A stretch of 64,000 bases of DNA from Flavobacteriales bacterium. Lineage in GTDB: Bacteria > Bacteroidota > Bacteroidia > Flavobacteriales_D > Parvicellaceae. The notes under the pieces are model-generated. The model made no database searches. It was given only the letters and a program-made list of their open reading frames with translations, and had not been told where the DNA came from. The DNA lies in assembly GCA_025210295.1 (NCBI GenBank), contig JAOASC010000016.1:248001-312000 (forward strand), read 5' to 3'. Each line of letters begins with the position of its first letter. Position 1 is the first letter of the stretch. Below, piece by piece: positions 16,980-24,905 of this stretch. The translations under genes and the position numbers were made by a program.

Positions 16980-17265
16980 CGCTCCCATCATCTCATTAGC
17001 TCATCATCTCATTAGCTAATTGTCTCTGTTCTTTACTCTTTGCTCTCTATTCTATTTTCTCTTTTCTAACTAAATAGGTCGCCTAGTTCTCGATACACCT
17101 CCTTTGTCGGCACTCGAACTGACTGGATTTAATGCTATAATGATGCAATGGATTGAACCTTTTTCTCTATTCTTTATTCTTTACTCTATTTTCTAATTAA
17201 ATAATGCTTCCATCATCTAATTATCACATTAGCTAATCATCTCATTAGCTAATTATTCTATTGTC
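16980..17265. repeat. Degenerate copy of the 189-bp repeat unit
   Basis: The 40-bp core is intact at 17085-17124 (same orientation as the array at 15891-16500). It is preceded by the ATCATCTCATTAGCTCAT block and CT-rich heptads, and followed by AATGCTATAATGATG and again by CATTAGCTAATC blocks. Confidence 0.75.
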
Positions 17266-17391
17266 AAAAAAGCAGTCTTTTAAAACAATTTAACATCCTT
17301 TTGGACAATCTGTCAGCTATTTTGCCTTGGCATATAGTTTGACATTGAGAAAATCAAACGAAAACTTAATTTTTAAAATTTAGATATAACA

Positions 17392-19278
17392 ATGCAAAAA
17401 GGAACGATTAACATTCAAACGGAGAATATTTTTCCTATCATTAAGAAATTCTTGTATTCAGACACTGAAATTTTTGTTAGAGAGTTAGTTTCTAACGCAG
17501 TAGATGCATCACAAAAATTAAAAACACTTGCTTCTGCTGGAGAATTTAAAGGAGAACTAGGAGATTTACAAGTTGAAGTTATTTTAGATAAAGACAACAA
17601 AACTATTACGATTAGAGATAATGGTATTGGGATGACTGCTGATGAAGTCAACAAATACATCAATGAAATCGCTTTTTCTGGGGCAACTGAATTTGTTGAA
17701 AAATACAAAGACAAAGATGCCAACTCGATTATTGGTCATTTTGGATTAGGGTTCTACTCTGCTTTTATGGCTGCTGATAAAGTACATATCAGAACTTTAT
17801 CCCATAAAGATGGTTCTCAAGCTGTACAATGGGAATCAGATGGAACACCTGAGTTTACAATTACTGAAATAGAAAAAGATACCCGAGGAACTGATATTGT
17901 ACTATTTGTATCTGAAGATGCTAGCGAATTTTTAGAAGAAGCACGTCTAAGTACCATCTTAAATAAATACTGTAAATTCTTACCAGTAAATATTGTTTTT
18001 GGAGAGAAAAGTGAATTTAATGATGACCCATCTGGAGAAAAAGATGAGGAAGGGAATGTAAAGAAAATTGAAACTAAAGTTCCTAACATCTTAAACAATA
18101 CCAAACCTGCTTGGATTAAGAAACCAGCTGATTTAAGTGACGAAGATTATAAATCATTCTATAATGAATTATACCCTTTTACAGAAGATCCATTATTCAA
18201 TATTCATTTAAATGTTGACTATCCATTTAACCTTACTGGAATTTTATATTTCCCTAAATTAAAGAACAATGTAGAGGTTCAGAAAAATAAAATTCAATTA
18301 TATAGTAATCAAGTATTTATTACTGATTCTGTAGAGAATATCGTTCCTGATTTCTTAACATTATTACATGGTGTTATTGATTCTCCTGATATTCCATTAA
18401 ATGTATCTCGTTCTTATTTACAAAGTGATAGTAATGTTAAAAAGATTAGCACTTACATCACTAAAAAAGTAGCTGATAAATTAGCTCAAATGTTTAAAAA
18501 CGATAGAGCTGATTTCGAAGCAAAATGGGATGATATCAAAGTCTTTATTCAATATGGAATATTATCGGATGATAAATTTGAAGATAAAGCTCAAAAATTC
18601 AATTTATTTAAAGATACGGATGGAAAATATTATACTTCCGAAGAATATCAAGAAGCTGTTAAAGACAGCCAAACAGATAAAAACGGTAAATTAGTCTATT
18701 TGTATACACACAATATTGAAGAACACCATTCAATTATCGAAAGTGCTAAAGAAAAAGGATATAATGTACTAGTAATGGACAGTCCTCTTGACAGCCATTT
18801 GATTACAAAATTAGAACAAAAATTAAATGTAAGTTTTGCTCGTGTTGATGCTGATACTTTAGATAAATTAATTACTAAAGAAGAAGAATTACCTTCTAAA
18901 CTTTCAAAAGAAGATGAGGAAAAATTACAACCAGTTTTTGAAGCTAGTGTTAATAAAGAAAAGTTCACTGTACAATTCGAAAGTTTAAGTGAAACAGAAA
19001 AACCTGTTTTAATTACACAAAGTGAGTTTATACGTAGGATGAAAGAACAACAAGCTTTAGGTGGAGGAATGCACATGATGGGGAACTTCCCTGAAATGTT
19101 TAACCTAGTGGTTAACAACAATCATCCATTAGTCTCTAAGATTTTAAATGAATCTGATGCTGCTAAAAAAGAAAGTTTAGCAAAACAAGCTATTGATTTG
19201 GCTTTACTTTCCAATGGGATGTTAAAAGGTGCAGATTTGACCAACTTTATCAACCGAAGTTTAAACTTGATTGATTAA
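17392..19278 (+). CDS. htpG: Molecular chaperone HtpG (Hsp90)
   Basis: 628 residues, the normal bacterial length. N-terminal GHKL ATPase domain with ELVSNAVDAS (about 31-40, containing the Asn that binds Mg-ATP), DNGIGM and GHFGLGFYSAFM; middle domain with NVSRSYLQ; C-terminal dimerisation domain from about 500. A dimeric ATP-dependent chaperone in the cytoplasm. It forms its own transcription unit, with a terminator directly behind it. It is framed by repeat arrays in opposite orientation (15.9-17.3 kb and 20.6-21.0 kb), which could allow inversion of the block. Confidence 0.97.
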   Translation: MQKGTINIQTENIFPIIKKFLYSDTEIFVRELVSNAVDASQKLKTLASAGEFKGELGDLQVEVILDKDNKTITIRDNGIGMTADEVNKYINEIAFSGATEFVEKYKDKDANSIIGHFGLGFYSAFMAADKVHIRTLSHKDGSQAVQWESDGTPEFTITEIEKDTRGTDIVLFVSEDASEFLEEARLSTILNKYCKFLPVNIVFGEKSEFNDDPSGEKDEEGNVKKIETKVPNILNNTKPAWIKKPADLSDEDYKSFYNELYPFTEDPLFNIHLNVDYPFNLTGILYFPKLKNNVEVQKNKIQLYSNQVFITDSVENIVPDFLTLLHGVIDSPDIPLNVSRSYLQSDSNVKKISTYITKKVADKLAQMFKNDRADFEAKWDDIKVFIQYGILSDDKFEDKAQKFNLFKDTDGKYYTSEEYQEAVKDSQTDKNGKLVYLYTHNIEEHHSIIESAKEKGYNVLVMDSPLDSHLITKLEQKLNVSFARVDADTLDKLITKEEELPSKLSKEDEEKLQPVFEASVNKEKFTVQFESLSETEKPVLITQSEFIRRMKEQQALGGGMHMMGNFPEMFNLVVNNNHPLVSKILNESDAAKKESLAKQAIDLALLSNGMLKGADLTNFINRSLNLID

Positions 19279-19291
19279 TATAAACACAACA

Positions 19292-19325
19292 AAAAAGCCT
19301 TTTCTAACATTAGAAAAGGCTTTTT
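19292..19325. terminator. Bidirectional terminator of htpG and the 19324-19740 gene
   Basis: 14-bp stem AAAAGCCTTTTCTA / TAGAAAAGGCTTTT with A and T runs on both sides. The leftward gene's stop codon (19324-19326) lies in the T run. Confidence 0.85.
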
Positions 19326-19740
19326 ATTGTTTTTTTGAAATAACGATACGATTCCCTTTGATTTCTTTATTCCAATTGGAATCGAATAATAATGGTAAGT
19401 AACGTTGATATAGATTCAATCGCTTTTGAGGAAACTCTGTATCTTCATCAGCTGTTGGTTCTCCTGCAAATTCAAACCTATTAATGTGAGGATGCTCTTT
19501 AAAATAATTCTGAATAATAGCAACTATAGTAGCCATTACTCGATAAGCCTCTCCTTTATTGGTTAAAGCATATTCTTCGCCTTCATATTCATCATTTAAA
19601 ACACCAAAAACAATAGAAACATGTAATGGATTTCCTTCTTTTCGAGCAAAACGCACTTCATATTCAACGCCTTTAGCTGAAGTAAATTTGTAAATTTGCC
19701 CCGATGGGATTGGTGGATATTCAATAGGAAAACCGTTCAT
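19324..19740 (-). CDS. Conserved hypothetical protein
   Basis: 138 residues, starting MNGFPIEYPPIP. No signal peptide. Alternating strands and helices: IYKFTSAKGVEYEVRFARK, VSIVFGVLND, then a helix AYRVMATIVAIIQNYF, then HINRFEFAGEP, and a basic C-terminus. Similar small proteins occur across Bacteroidota and their phages, but I know no function. ATG 19740 is preferred to an in-frame codon at 19764 because a -7 box (TATTTTTG, minus strand, 19760-19753) lies between them. Transcribed towards htpG and divergently from the J-domain gene. Confidence 0.75.
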   Translation of the reverse strand: MNGFPIEYPPIPSGQIYKFTSAKGVEYEVRFARKEGNPLHVSIVFGVLNDEYEGEEYALTNKGEAYRVMATIVAIIQNYFKEHPHINRFEFAGEPTADEDTEFPQKRLNLYQRYLPLLFDSNWNKEIKGNRIVISKKQ

Positions 19741-19752
19741 AAGAATTAACAA

Positions 19753-19760
19753 CAAAAATA
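19753..19760 (-). promoter_or_regulatory. Candidate -7 element for the 19324-19740 gene
   Basis: TATTTTTG on the minus strand, 13 bp before ATG 19740. No clear TTTG partner. It decides the start of the gene. Confidence 0.4.
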
Positions 19761-19790
19761 GCACTTAATATTTTAAACTAATAGTAACGA

Positions 19791-20591
19791 ATGAATTTTA
19801 TAGGAATATTAGCAGGAATTATCATTTACTCTAGAACGCATAGCTTTTTATTGGCTATTGTAAGTTACTATTTGGTGAATTTAGTTGTTAAACAATTTAC
19901 CAATCAAAATAACAATAACTCCAATTCTCAAAGGCGTTATAGAGACTTTCAGCAACAGTTCCAACAACAATACCAACAACAAAATTCCAACTATTATAGA
20001 CAACGAATCTCCCAACATGATTTTGCTACTGCTTTATTAGTTTTATCAGCTGAAGTCATGAAATCTGATGGAAACCCTCTTAAATCGGAGTTAAATTATG
20101 TCAAACAGTTTTTTAATCAACAATTTTCACCCGAATTTGCTAAAAAACAAATGCTCGCTTTTAGAGATATTTTAAAGAAAAACTTTGATATACAACAAGT
20201 CTGTAATTTAATTAAACAAGCTCAGCCTCCCCAACAAAGAAGTGTCTTAGTACAATATTTATTTGGCATTGCTCAAGCCGACGGTCATGTCTCTGATGCT
20301 GAAGTAAAAACAATCAACAGAATTGCTGTTTTACTTGGTATTTCTTCCTATGAATTTGAACAGTTAAAAGCAATGTTTTATAAAAGTACGAGTAGTGCTT
20401 ACAAAACATTAGGGATTGATAAGAATGCAACTAATGATGAAGTTAAAAAGGCCTATAGAAAAATGGCTGTTAAACACCATCCTGATAAGTTTGCTCAAAT
20501 GGGTGAAGAATACCAAAAAGCTGCAAAAGAAAAATTCCAAAAAATACAAGATGCCTACGAAAACATAAAAAAAGAACGTGGAATGAATTGA
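19791..20591 (+). CDS. Membrane-anchored TerB/J-domain protein (DjlA-like)
   Basis: 266 residues. One N-terminal hydrophobic segment (about 3-33), then a Gln/Asn-rich linker (about 38-70), a TerB-like helical domain (about 75-180, with AQADGHVSDAEV) and a C-terminal J domain (about 198-262) with the HPD motif at about 230-232. The same order as E. coli DjlA: membrane anchor, TerB, J. It should stimulate a DnaK ATPase at the inner membrane. Its neighbour htpG is also a chaperone gene, though on the far side of a leftward gene. The repeat array starts right after its stop codon. Confidence 0.9.
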   Translation: MNFIGILAGIIIYSRTHSFLLAIVSYYLVNLVVKQFTNQNNNNSNSQRRYRDFQQQFQQQYQQQNSNYYRQRISQHDFATALLVLSAEVMKSDGNPLKSELNYVKQFFNQQFSPEFAKKQMLAFRDILKKNFDIQQVCNLIKQAQPPQQRSVLVQYLFGIAQADGHVSDAEVKTINRIAVLLGISSYEFEQLKAMFYKSTSSAYKTLGIDKNATNDEVKKAYRKMAVKHHPDKFAQMGEEYQKAAKEKFQKIQDAYENIKKERGMN

Positions 20592-21000
20592 GGGAAATTA
20601 GGTAATGAGATAATTAGCTAATGAGATGATGAGCTAATGGGATGATGAGCTAATGGGATGATGCAAGCATTATTAAGATTGAAGACGATAAAACTCAACC
20701 TTCTGCTAGTCAGTTCGAGTGCCGACAAAGGAGGTGTATCGAGAACTAGGTGGCTTGTTGAAATAGAAAATAGAATAGAGAATAGAGAACAGAGACAATT
20801 AGCTAATGTGATAATGAGCTAATGAGATGATGGAAGCATTATTAAGATTAAAGATGATAAGACTCAACCTTCTGCTAGTCAGTTCGAGTACCGACAGAGG
20901 AGGTGTATCGAGAACTATACGGCTTGTTGAAATAGAAAATAGAATAGAGAACAGAGATAATTAGCTAATGAGCTAATGAGCTAATGAGCTATAAATTATA
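20592..21000. repeat. Second repeat array, inverted relative to 15.9-17.3 kb
   Basis: About 410 bp without a gene. Two copies of the 40-bp core on the minus strand at 20708-20747 and 20877-20916 (period 169 bp). Between them are GAGCTAATGAGATGATG-type runs, AATAGAGAATAGAG heptads and a GCATTATTAAGATT block. The array runs from the last bases of the J-domain gene to the first codon of the rhomboid gene, so any promoter of the latter must lie within it. Confidence 0.85.
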
Positions 21001-21005
21001 AAATT

Positions 21006-21713
21006 TTGAAAAGACAAAGAAAACATACCATTTTAGCTGCTTTAGAATATCCTTTGATTATTCTTGCTTTGATGTGGTTAGTCTTTTTGATTGACTACCT
21101 CTTCCCTATTCAATTGGCACAATACGGAATTTTACCACGAAATAAAAGTGGATTAATTGGTATTCTTTTTTCCCCTCTACTTCACAGTACCAGAGATTTT
21201 ACCCACATTATCAATAATTCACCGCCATTTTTGATTCTAGGTTGGACACTTTTTTACTTCTATAGAAAGATTGCCTGGCAGATTCTCAGTTTATCATGGC
21301 TAGTAGGTGGATTATTCGTCTGGCTAGCAGCACGTAGCAACTATCATATAGGAATGAGTGGAGTCATTTATAGTTTAGCTTTTTTTCTATTTTTTAGTGG
21401 CGTATTTCGTAAAGAACTAAAACTAATGGCTATTTCGCTCTTTGTTGTATTTCTGTATGGAAGTATGGTTTGGGGGATTTTTCCTGGAGACCCTGGAATC
21501 TCATTTGAAGGCCATTTATTTGGTGCTATCGTTGGCGTAATACTAGCCTATTACTATAAAAAAGAAGGAGCTACTTTAAAAAAAAAAGTTTATGATTGGG
21601 AACGTGAAGAAGCCTTAGATAAAGAAATGGAAGCCAAAGGGTATAAAAAAGTAGTAGATCCAGAATCTGGCTTTACAGTCCACTACGAATACCAAGAAAA
21701 CTCCGAAAAATAA
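21006..21713 (+). CDS. Rhomboid family intramembrane serine protease
   Basis: 235 residues with about six membrane segments. The catalytic Ser is in the GMSG motif (about Ser118) and the catalytic His is in FEGHLFG (about His170). A HIINN segment at about 67-71 matches the conserved HxxxN of the second transmembrane region. It cleaves transmembrane substrates within the inner membrane; targets unknown. The start is TTG at 21006: the frame is closed by TGA at 20985-20987, and the next ATG (codon 23) would remove most of the first membrane segment. The upstream sequence is entirely repeat array. Confidence 0.88.
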   Translation: MKRQRKHTILAALEYPLIILALMWLVFLIDYLFPIQLAQYGILPRNKSGLIGILFSPLLHSTRDFTHIINNSPPFLILGWTLFYFYRKIAWQILSLSWLVGGLFVWLAARSNYHIGMSGVIYSLAFFLFFSGVFRKELKLMAISLFVVFLYGSMVWGIFPGDPGISFEGHLFGAIVGVILAYYYKKEGATLKKKVYDWEREEALDKEMEAKGYKKVVDPESGFTVHYEYQENSEK

Positions 21714-21958
21714 ATCATCAAACATTATAAGGTCGCTCTCACTGGCTTTATATACACACATTGTCTTTTAACACTTTTATTCCACTATTGAAAGGTTTTT
21801 ATCAATCGTATAAAAGTAAACCTTATAAACAATCAAAAGACAAACAGCACTTTTATTTCGTTAAACAGTATGATTCATTAATTATTTTAGTTAGTTTTAT
21901 AACTAAAAGAATCCTGAAGTCTTTCTTCATGGAACAATAGTTAATAAAATAATAAATC

Positions 21959-22441
21959 ATGAAACACAAAAAAACAAGTACAAGTGTGGCGTTCCTTCTA
22001 TTGGTTTTAGGAGGAGTGAATGCACAAGAAGCCCTTCCTGCATCAGGGGGGGACGCGTCTGGAAGCGGAGGATCAGCTAGTTATTCTATTGGACAGGCGG
22101 TTTACTCAAGCCAAACAGGTTCTGAAGGTTCTGTATTACAAGGTGTCCAACAGCCTTATGAAATTTCGACGACTGTTGGTATAGAAAAAACTGAAATTAG
22201 TTTAAACCTATCTACCTACCCTAACCCAGCAACTGACCGACTCACATTGAATATTGATAATTACTCAAAAGAAGCGTTAATATTCCAATTGTATGATTTA
22301 AACGGGAAAGTATTGGCTACAGAAAAAATTACGGATAACATCTCTGAAATAGACATGCAGGCTTTTCCAGCAGGAACCTATTTATTGAACGTTATGAATA
22401 ACAAGGAATTAATTAAAACATTTAGAATTCTAAAAAATTAA
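21959..22441 (+). CDS. Small secreted protein with T9SS sorting domain
   Basis: 160 residues. Signal peptide to about residue 22 (GGVNA/QEA). A Gly/Ser-rich segment SGGDASGSGGSASYSIGQ, then a short GVQQPYEIS motif, and a type A sorting domain about 80-160 with YPNPATDRLTL. This layout, a short SYSIGQ...GVQQPYE head plus sorting tail, is common in Flavobacteriales and usually sits beside a larger repeat or tail-fibre-like secreted protein, as here (20 bp upstream of the next gene). The role is unknown. Confidence 0.85.
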   Translation: MKHKKTSTSVAFLLLVLGGVNAQEALPASGGDASGSGGSASYSIGQAVYSSQTGSEGSVLQGVQQPYEISTTVGIEKTEISLNLSTYPNPATDRLTLNIDNYSKEALIFQLYDLNGKVLATEKITDNISEIDMQAFPAGTYLLNVMNNKELIKTFRILKN

Positions 22442-22460
22442 AATCTTAAAACAGAAAAAT

Positions 22461-23912
22461 ATGAAAAAATTATACATTTTAGTAGCAAGCATCATGTTAG
22501 CTGCTAGTACTTATGCACAGGCTCCAGAAAAAATGAGCTACCAAGCAGTTGTTAGAAACTCAAGTAATACGCTTATCACTAACCAAGCAGTTGGAATGCA
22601 AATAAGTATTTTACAAGGTTCTACCTCTGGTTCAGCTGTGTATGTTGAAACACAAACACCTAGCACCAATATAAATGGATTAGTTAGTATTGAAATAGGA
22701 ACAGGAACAGTCGTTTCAGGCACATTTAACAGTATAGACTGGAGTGCTGGGCCATACTTTATAAAAACAGAAACTGATCCAGCAGGTGCAACAAACTACA
22801 GTATCACTGGAACAAGTCAGTTAATGAGTGTTCCTTATGCATTCCACGCTAATACAGCTGAAAATGTAACCAATGATTTAGTAGATGATGCCGATGCTGA
22901 CCCTACTAATGAAATGAATACTTCTGTAGTACTAAACGGAACTGACCTTGAAATTACAGATGGAAATGGGACTATAACAACAGATTTATCAAGCTTGGCA
23001 GGTTCAGGGTCAGGAAATTGGACGTTAAATGGTACGAATATCAATAATTCTAATGCAGGCAATGTTGGTATTGGAAGCACAGCTCCAGATCACTTACTTG
23101 AAGTTGGTAGTGCTGATACCAACTCAGTAGTAACCATCGGTCATATTGGCGGATTTAATGAGCCTTATTCATCTGAATTAATTTTTGAAGAAAATTTAGA
23201 TTATAACGGTTTTTGTGGTGTTAAATTTCAATTAAATGGTCTATCTAATGATTTACACTTAATTGGAGGTTGTCCAACTCCTGATACTATAGCTAGATTT
23301 AATCGATCAGGACATAGCAACCTACAATCACTAAGAATAGGAAGTGATATTTTAACCAATGCTACATCAACCCTAACAGTAGACGGAGATATTCAAGTAA
23401 ATGGTAATGTAAATATAACAGGAAACATAGCTAAAGGTGGTGGAACATTTAAAATTGATCACCCTTTAGATCCTGAAAACAAATATTTAATCCACAGTTT
23501 TGTTGAGTCTTCAGAAATGTTAAACATTTATAGTGGAAACATCACTACAGATGCTAATGGATTTGCACATGTTCAAATGCCTGAATATTTTGAAGCTGCT
23601 AATAAAGATTTTAGATATCAACTTACTGTTATAGGATCTTTTGCTCAAGCTATCATTAAAGAGAAAGTAAAAGGAAATAAATTTGTTATTCAAACGAACC
23701 AACCTAATGTTGAAGTTAGTTGGTCTGTAACAGGTGTTAGAGCTGATAAATATGCTGAAAAGTATCCAATTATTACCGAAAAAGAAAAAGAGTTAAAAGG
23801 TTCTTATATTCACCCTGAATTATTTGGAGCCAATAAAGACCAATCTGAAGATAACATGAAATTGAAAGAAATCAATTCAAAATTAAACACTAACGATGCT
23901 GATCGTAAATAA
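22461..23912 (+). CDS. Secreted tail-fibre-like protein
   Basis: 483 residues. Signal peptide about 1-19 (STYA/Q), then a PEKMSYQAVVRNS module about 22-130 that is widespread in secreted Bacteroidota proteins, a short Asp/Asn-rich spacer, an NVGIGSTAPDHLLEVG segment resembling phage tail-fibre head repeats, and a C-terminal module from about 325 (GGGTFKIDHPLDPENKYL). The last domain is found in tail-fibre-like and fimbria-like proteins of several phyla. There is no sorting tail, so it may rely on the partner gene upstream. The end of the protein is charged and non-globular. Probably a surface filament or adhesin; inference only. Confidence 0.8.
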   Translation: MKKLYILVASIMLAASTYAQAPEKMSYQAVVRNSSNTLITNQAVGMQISILQGSTSGSAVYVETQTPSTNINGLVSIEIGTGTVVSGTFNSIDWSAGPYFIKTETDPAGATNYSITGTSQLMSVPYAFHANTAENVTNDLVDDADADPTNEMNTSVVLNGTDLEITDGNGTITTDLSSLAGSGSGNWTLNGTNINNSNAGNVGIGSTAPDHLLEVGSADTNSVVTIGHIGGFNEPYSSELIFEENLDYNGFCGVKFQLNGLSNDLHLIGGCPTPDTIARFNRSGHSNLQSLRIGSDILTNATSTLTVDGDIQVNGNVNITGNIAKGGGTFKIDHPLDPENKYLIHSFVESSEMLNIYSGNITTDANGFAHVQMPEYFEAANKDFRYQLTVIGSFAQAIIKEKVKGNKFVIQTNQPNVEVSWSVTGVRADKYAEKYPIITEKEKELKGSYIHPELFGANKDQSEDNMKLKEINSKLNTNDADRK

Positions 23913-23927
23913 AACTGTTTAGAACAG

Positions 23928-23962
23928 AAAAAGCCATCTTTCTTTGATTGATGGCTTTTTTT
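23928..23962 (+). terminator. Rho-independent terminator
   Basis: 11-bp stem AAAAAGCCATC / GATGGCTTTTT with an 11-nt loop and a T run. It closes the two-gene unit 21959-23912. Confidence 0.85.
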
Positions 23963-24027
23963 ATACCTATTCTTGAGATAAAATCTCAAAACAATCCATT
24001 AAATTTGGGGACTATTCAATCTGAATT

Positions 24028-24396
24028 ATGAAAACAACTCCAGAACACGACGAACGTATTGCAAAAATGACTTTTGCTTCAGTTTACCCTCATTACATTA
24101 CCAAAATAGAAAAGAAAGGCAGAACTCTACAAGAATTGCTAGAGGTTATTGAATGGCTTACTGGTTTTAATGAAACGAAATTAGAACAACTCATAAAAGA
24201 AGAAGTTACTTTTAAAACTTTCTTTGAACAAGCTCAAATTAATCCAAACGCCAAACTGATTAAAGGTGTAATCTGTGGTTATCGTGTAGAGGAATTAGAA
24301 ACTCCTCTAACGCAGCAAGCCAGATACCTAGACAAACTTGTTGATGAATTAGCAAAAGGAAAAAAAATGGAGAAAATCCTTAGAAAAGCTTTATAA
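24028..24396 (+). CDS. DUF2200 family protein
   Basis: 122 residues, matching the full length of DUF2200: starts [21 protein letters not shown], has [15 protein letters not shown] in the middle and ends in a basic helix [12 protein letters not shown]. Small, soluble, mostly helical. The family has no established function. Its TAA overlaps the ATG of the methyltransferase gene by one base (TAATG), so the two are co-translated. Confidence 0.9.
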   Translation: MKTTPEHDERIAKMTFASVYPHYITKIEKKGRTLQELLEVIEWLTGFNETKLEQLIKEEVTFKTFFEQAQINPNAKLIKGVICGYRVEELETPLTQQARYLDKLVDELAKGKKMEKILRKAL

Positions 24397-24905
24397 TGCT
24401 CCAAACTTCTCAATTAATTGCTGTTTTAGAAAACCCAAATTTTATTCTTAATATTGGTAGTGTTGTTAGAAACATCAATGGCCTTGGAATAGACCAATTA
24501 CTTGTTGTTGATGGTTTGAACCGTCTAGAAAATAACCTAGAGGAATTACGACAACGGAAATCCATTTTAAAACACTCTAATGGGGCCATTAAATGGACTG
24601 AAGTAAAAGTATTGAATACAACCATCGAATGTTTTGATTATTTAGATCAATTAGGTTTTGTGTCTATAGGTACTACCCCTCATCCACTATGTAAGAACCA
24701 AACTTTATTAAGACATGCTGATTTAACAACACCTAAGTTAGCCATCTGGTTTGGAAACGAATCGAGCGGATTAAGTTCAACAGCTATCGAAAAATGTCAA
24801 TCCTGTGTATCAATAGCAATGAATGGAAAAGTAGAAAGTCTAAATTTATCAACGACTACAGGGATTGTTTTATATGAAGCACTTCGACAACGAAAAACAG
24901 TTTAA
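24396..24905 (+). CDS. TrmH/SpoU family RNA 2'-O-methyltransferase
   Basis: 169 residues with a SPOUT knot fold. Motif 1 NIGSVVRN, motif 2 AIWFGNESSGLS, motif 3 ISIAMNGKVESLNLST-like stretch (about 138-155). It uses S-adenosylmethionine to methylate a ribose in tRNA or rRNA; the exact site cannot be told. The size fits the short TrmH group without an extra N-terminal RNA-binding domain. Its stop shares TTAA (24902-24905) with the convergent gene's stop. Confidence 0.88.
   Translation: MLQTSQLIAVLENPNFILNIGSVVRNINGLGIDQLLVVDGLNRLENNLEELRQRKSILKHSNGAIKWTEVKVLNTTIECFDYLDQLGFVSIGTTPHPLCKNQTLLRHADLTTPKLAIWFGNESSGLSSTAIEKCQSCVSIAMNGKVESLNLSTTTGIVLYEALRQRKTV

Larger units (their letters stand above)
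15832..17391. other. 1.56-kb non-coding region dominated by repeats
   Basis: Between the second L,D-transpeptidase gene and htpG. It holds a tandem array of 189-bp units (15891-16500), a unique stretch of about 480 bp (16500-16980) with one possible 54-codon frame, and a further degenerate repeat copy (about 16980-17260). The last 130 bp before htpG are unique and contain TATAGTTTG at 17333-17341, one base longer than the -7 consensus and so only a weak promoter candidate. Confidence 0.8.

Noticed and set aside
22461-23912. Prophage remnant
   Set aside because: Tail-fibre-like domains only; no other phage genes, integrase or attachment sites, and a Sec signal peptide is present.
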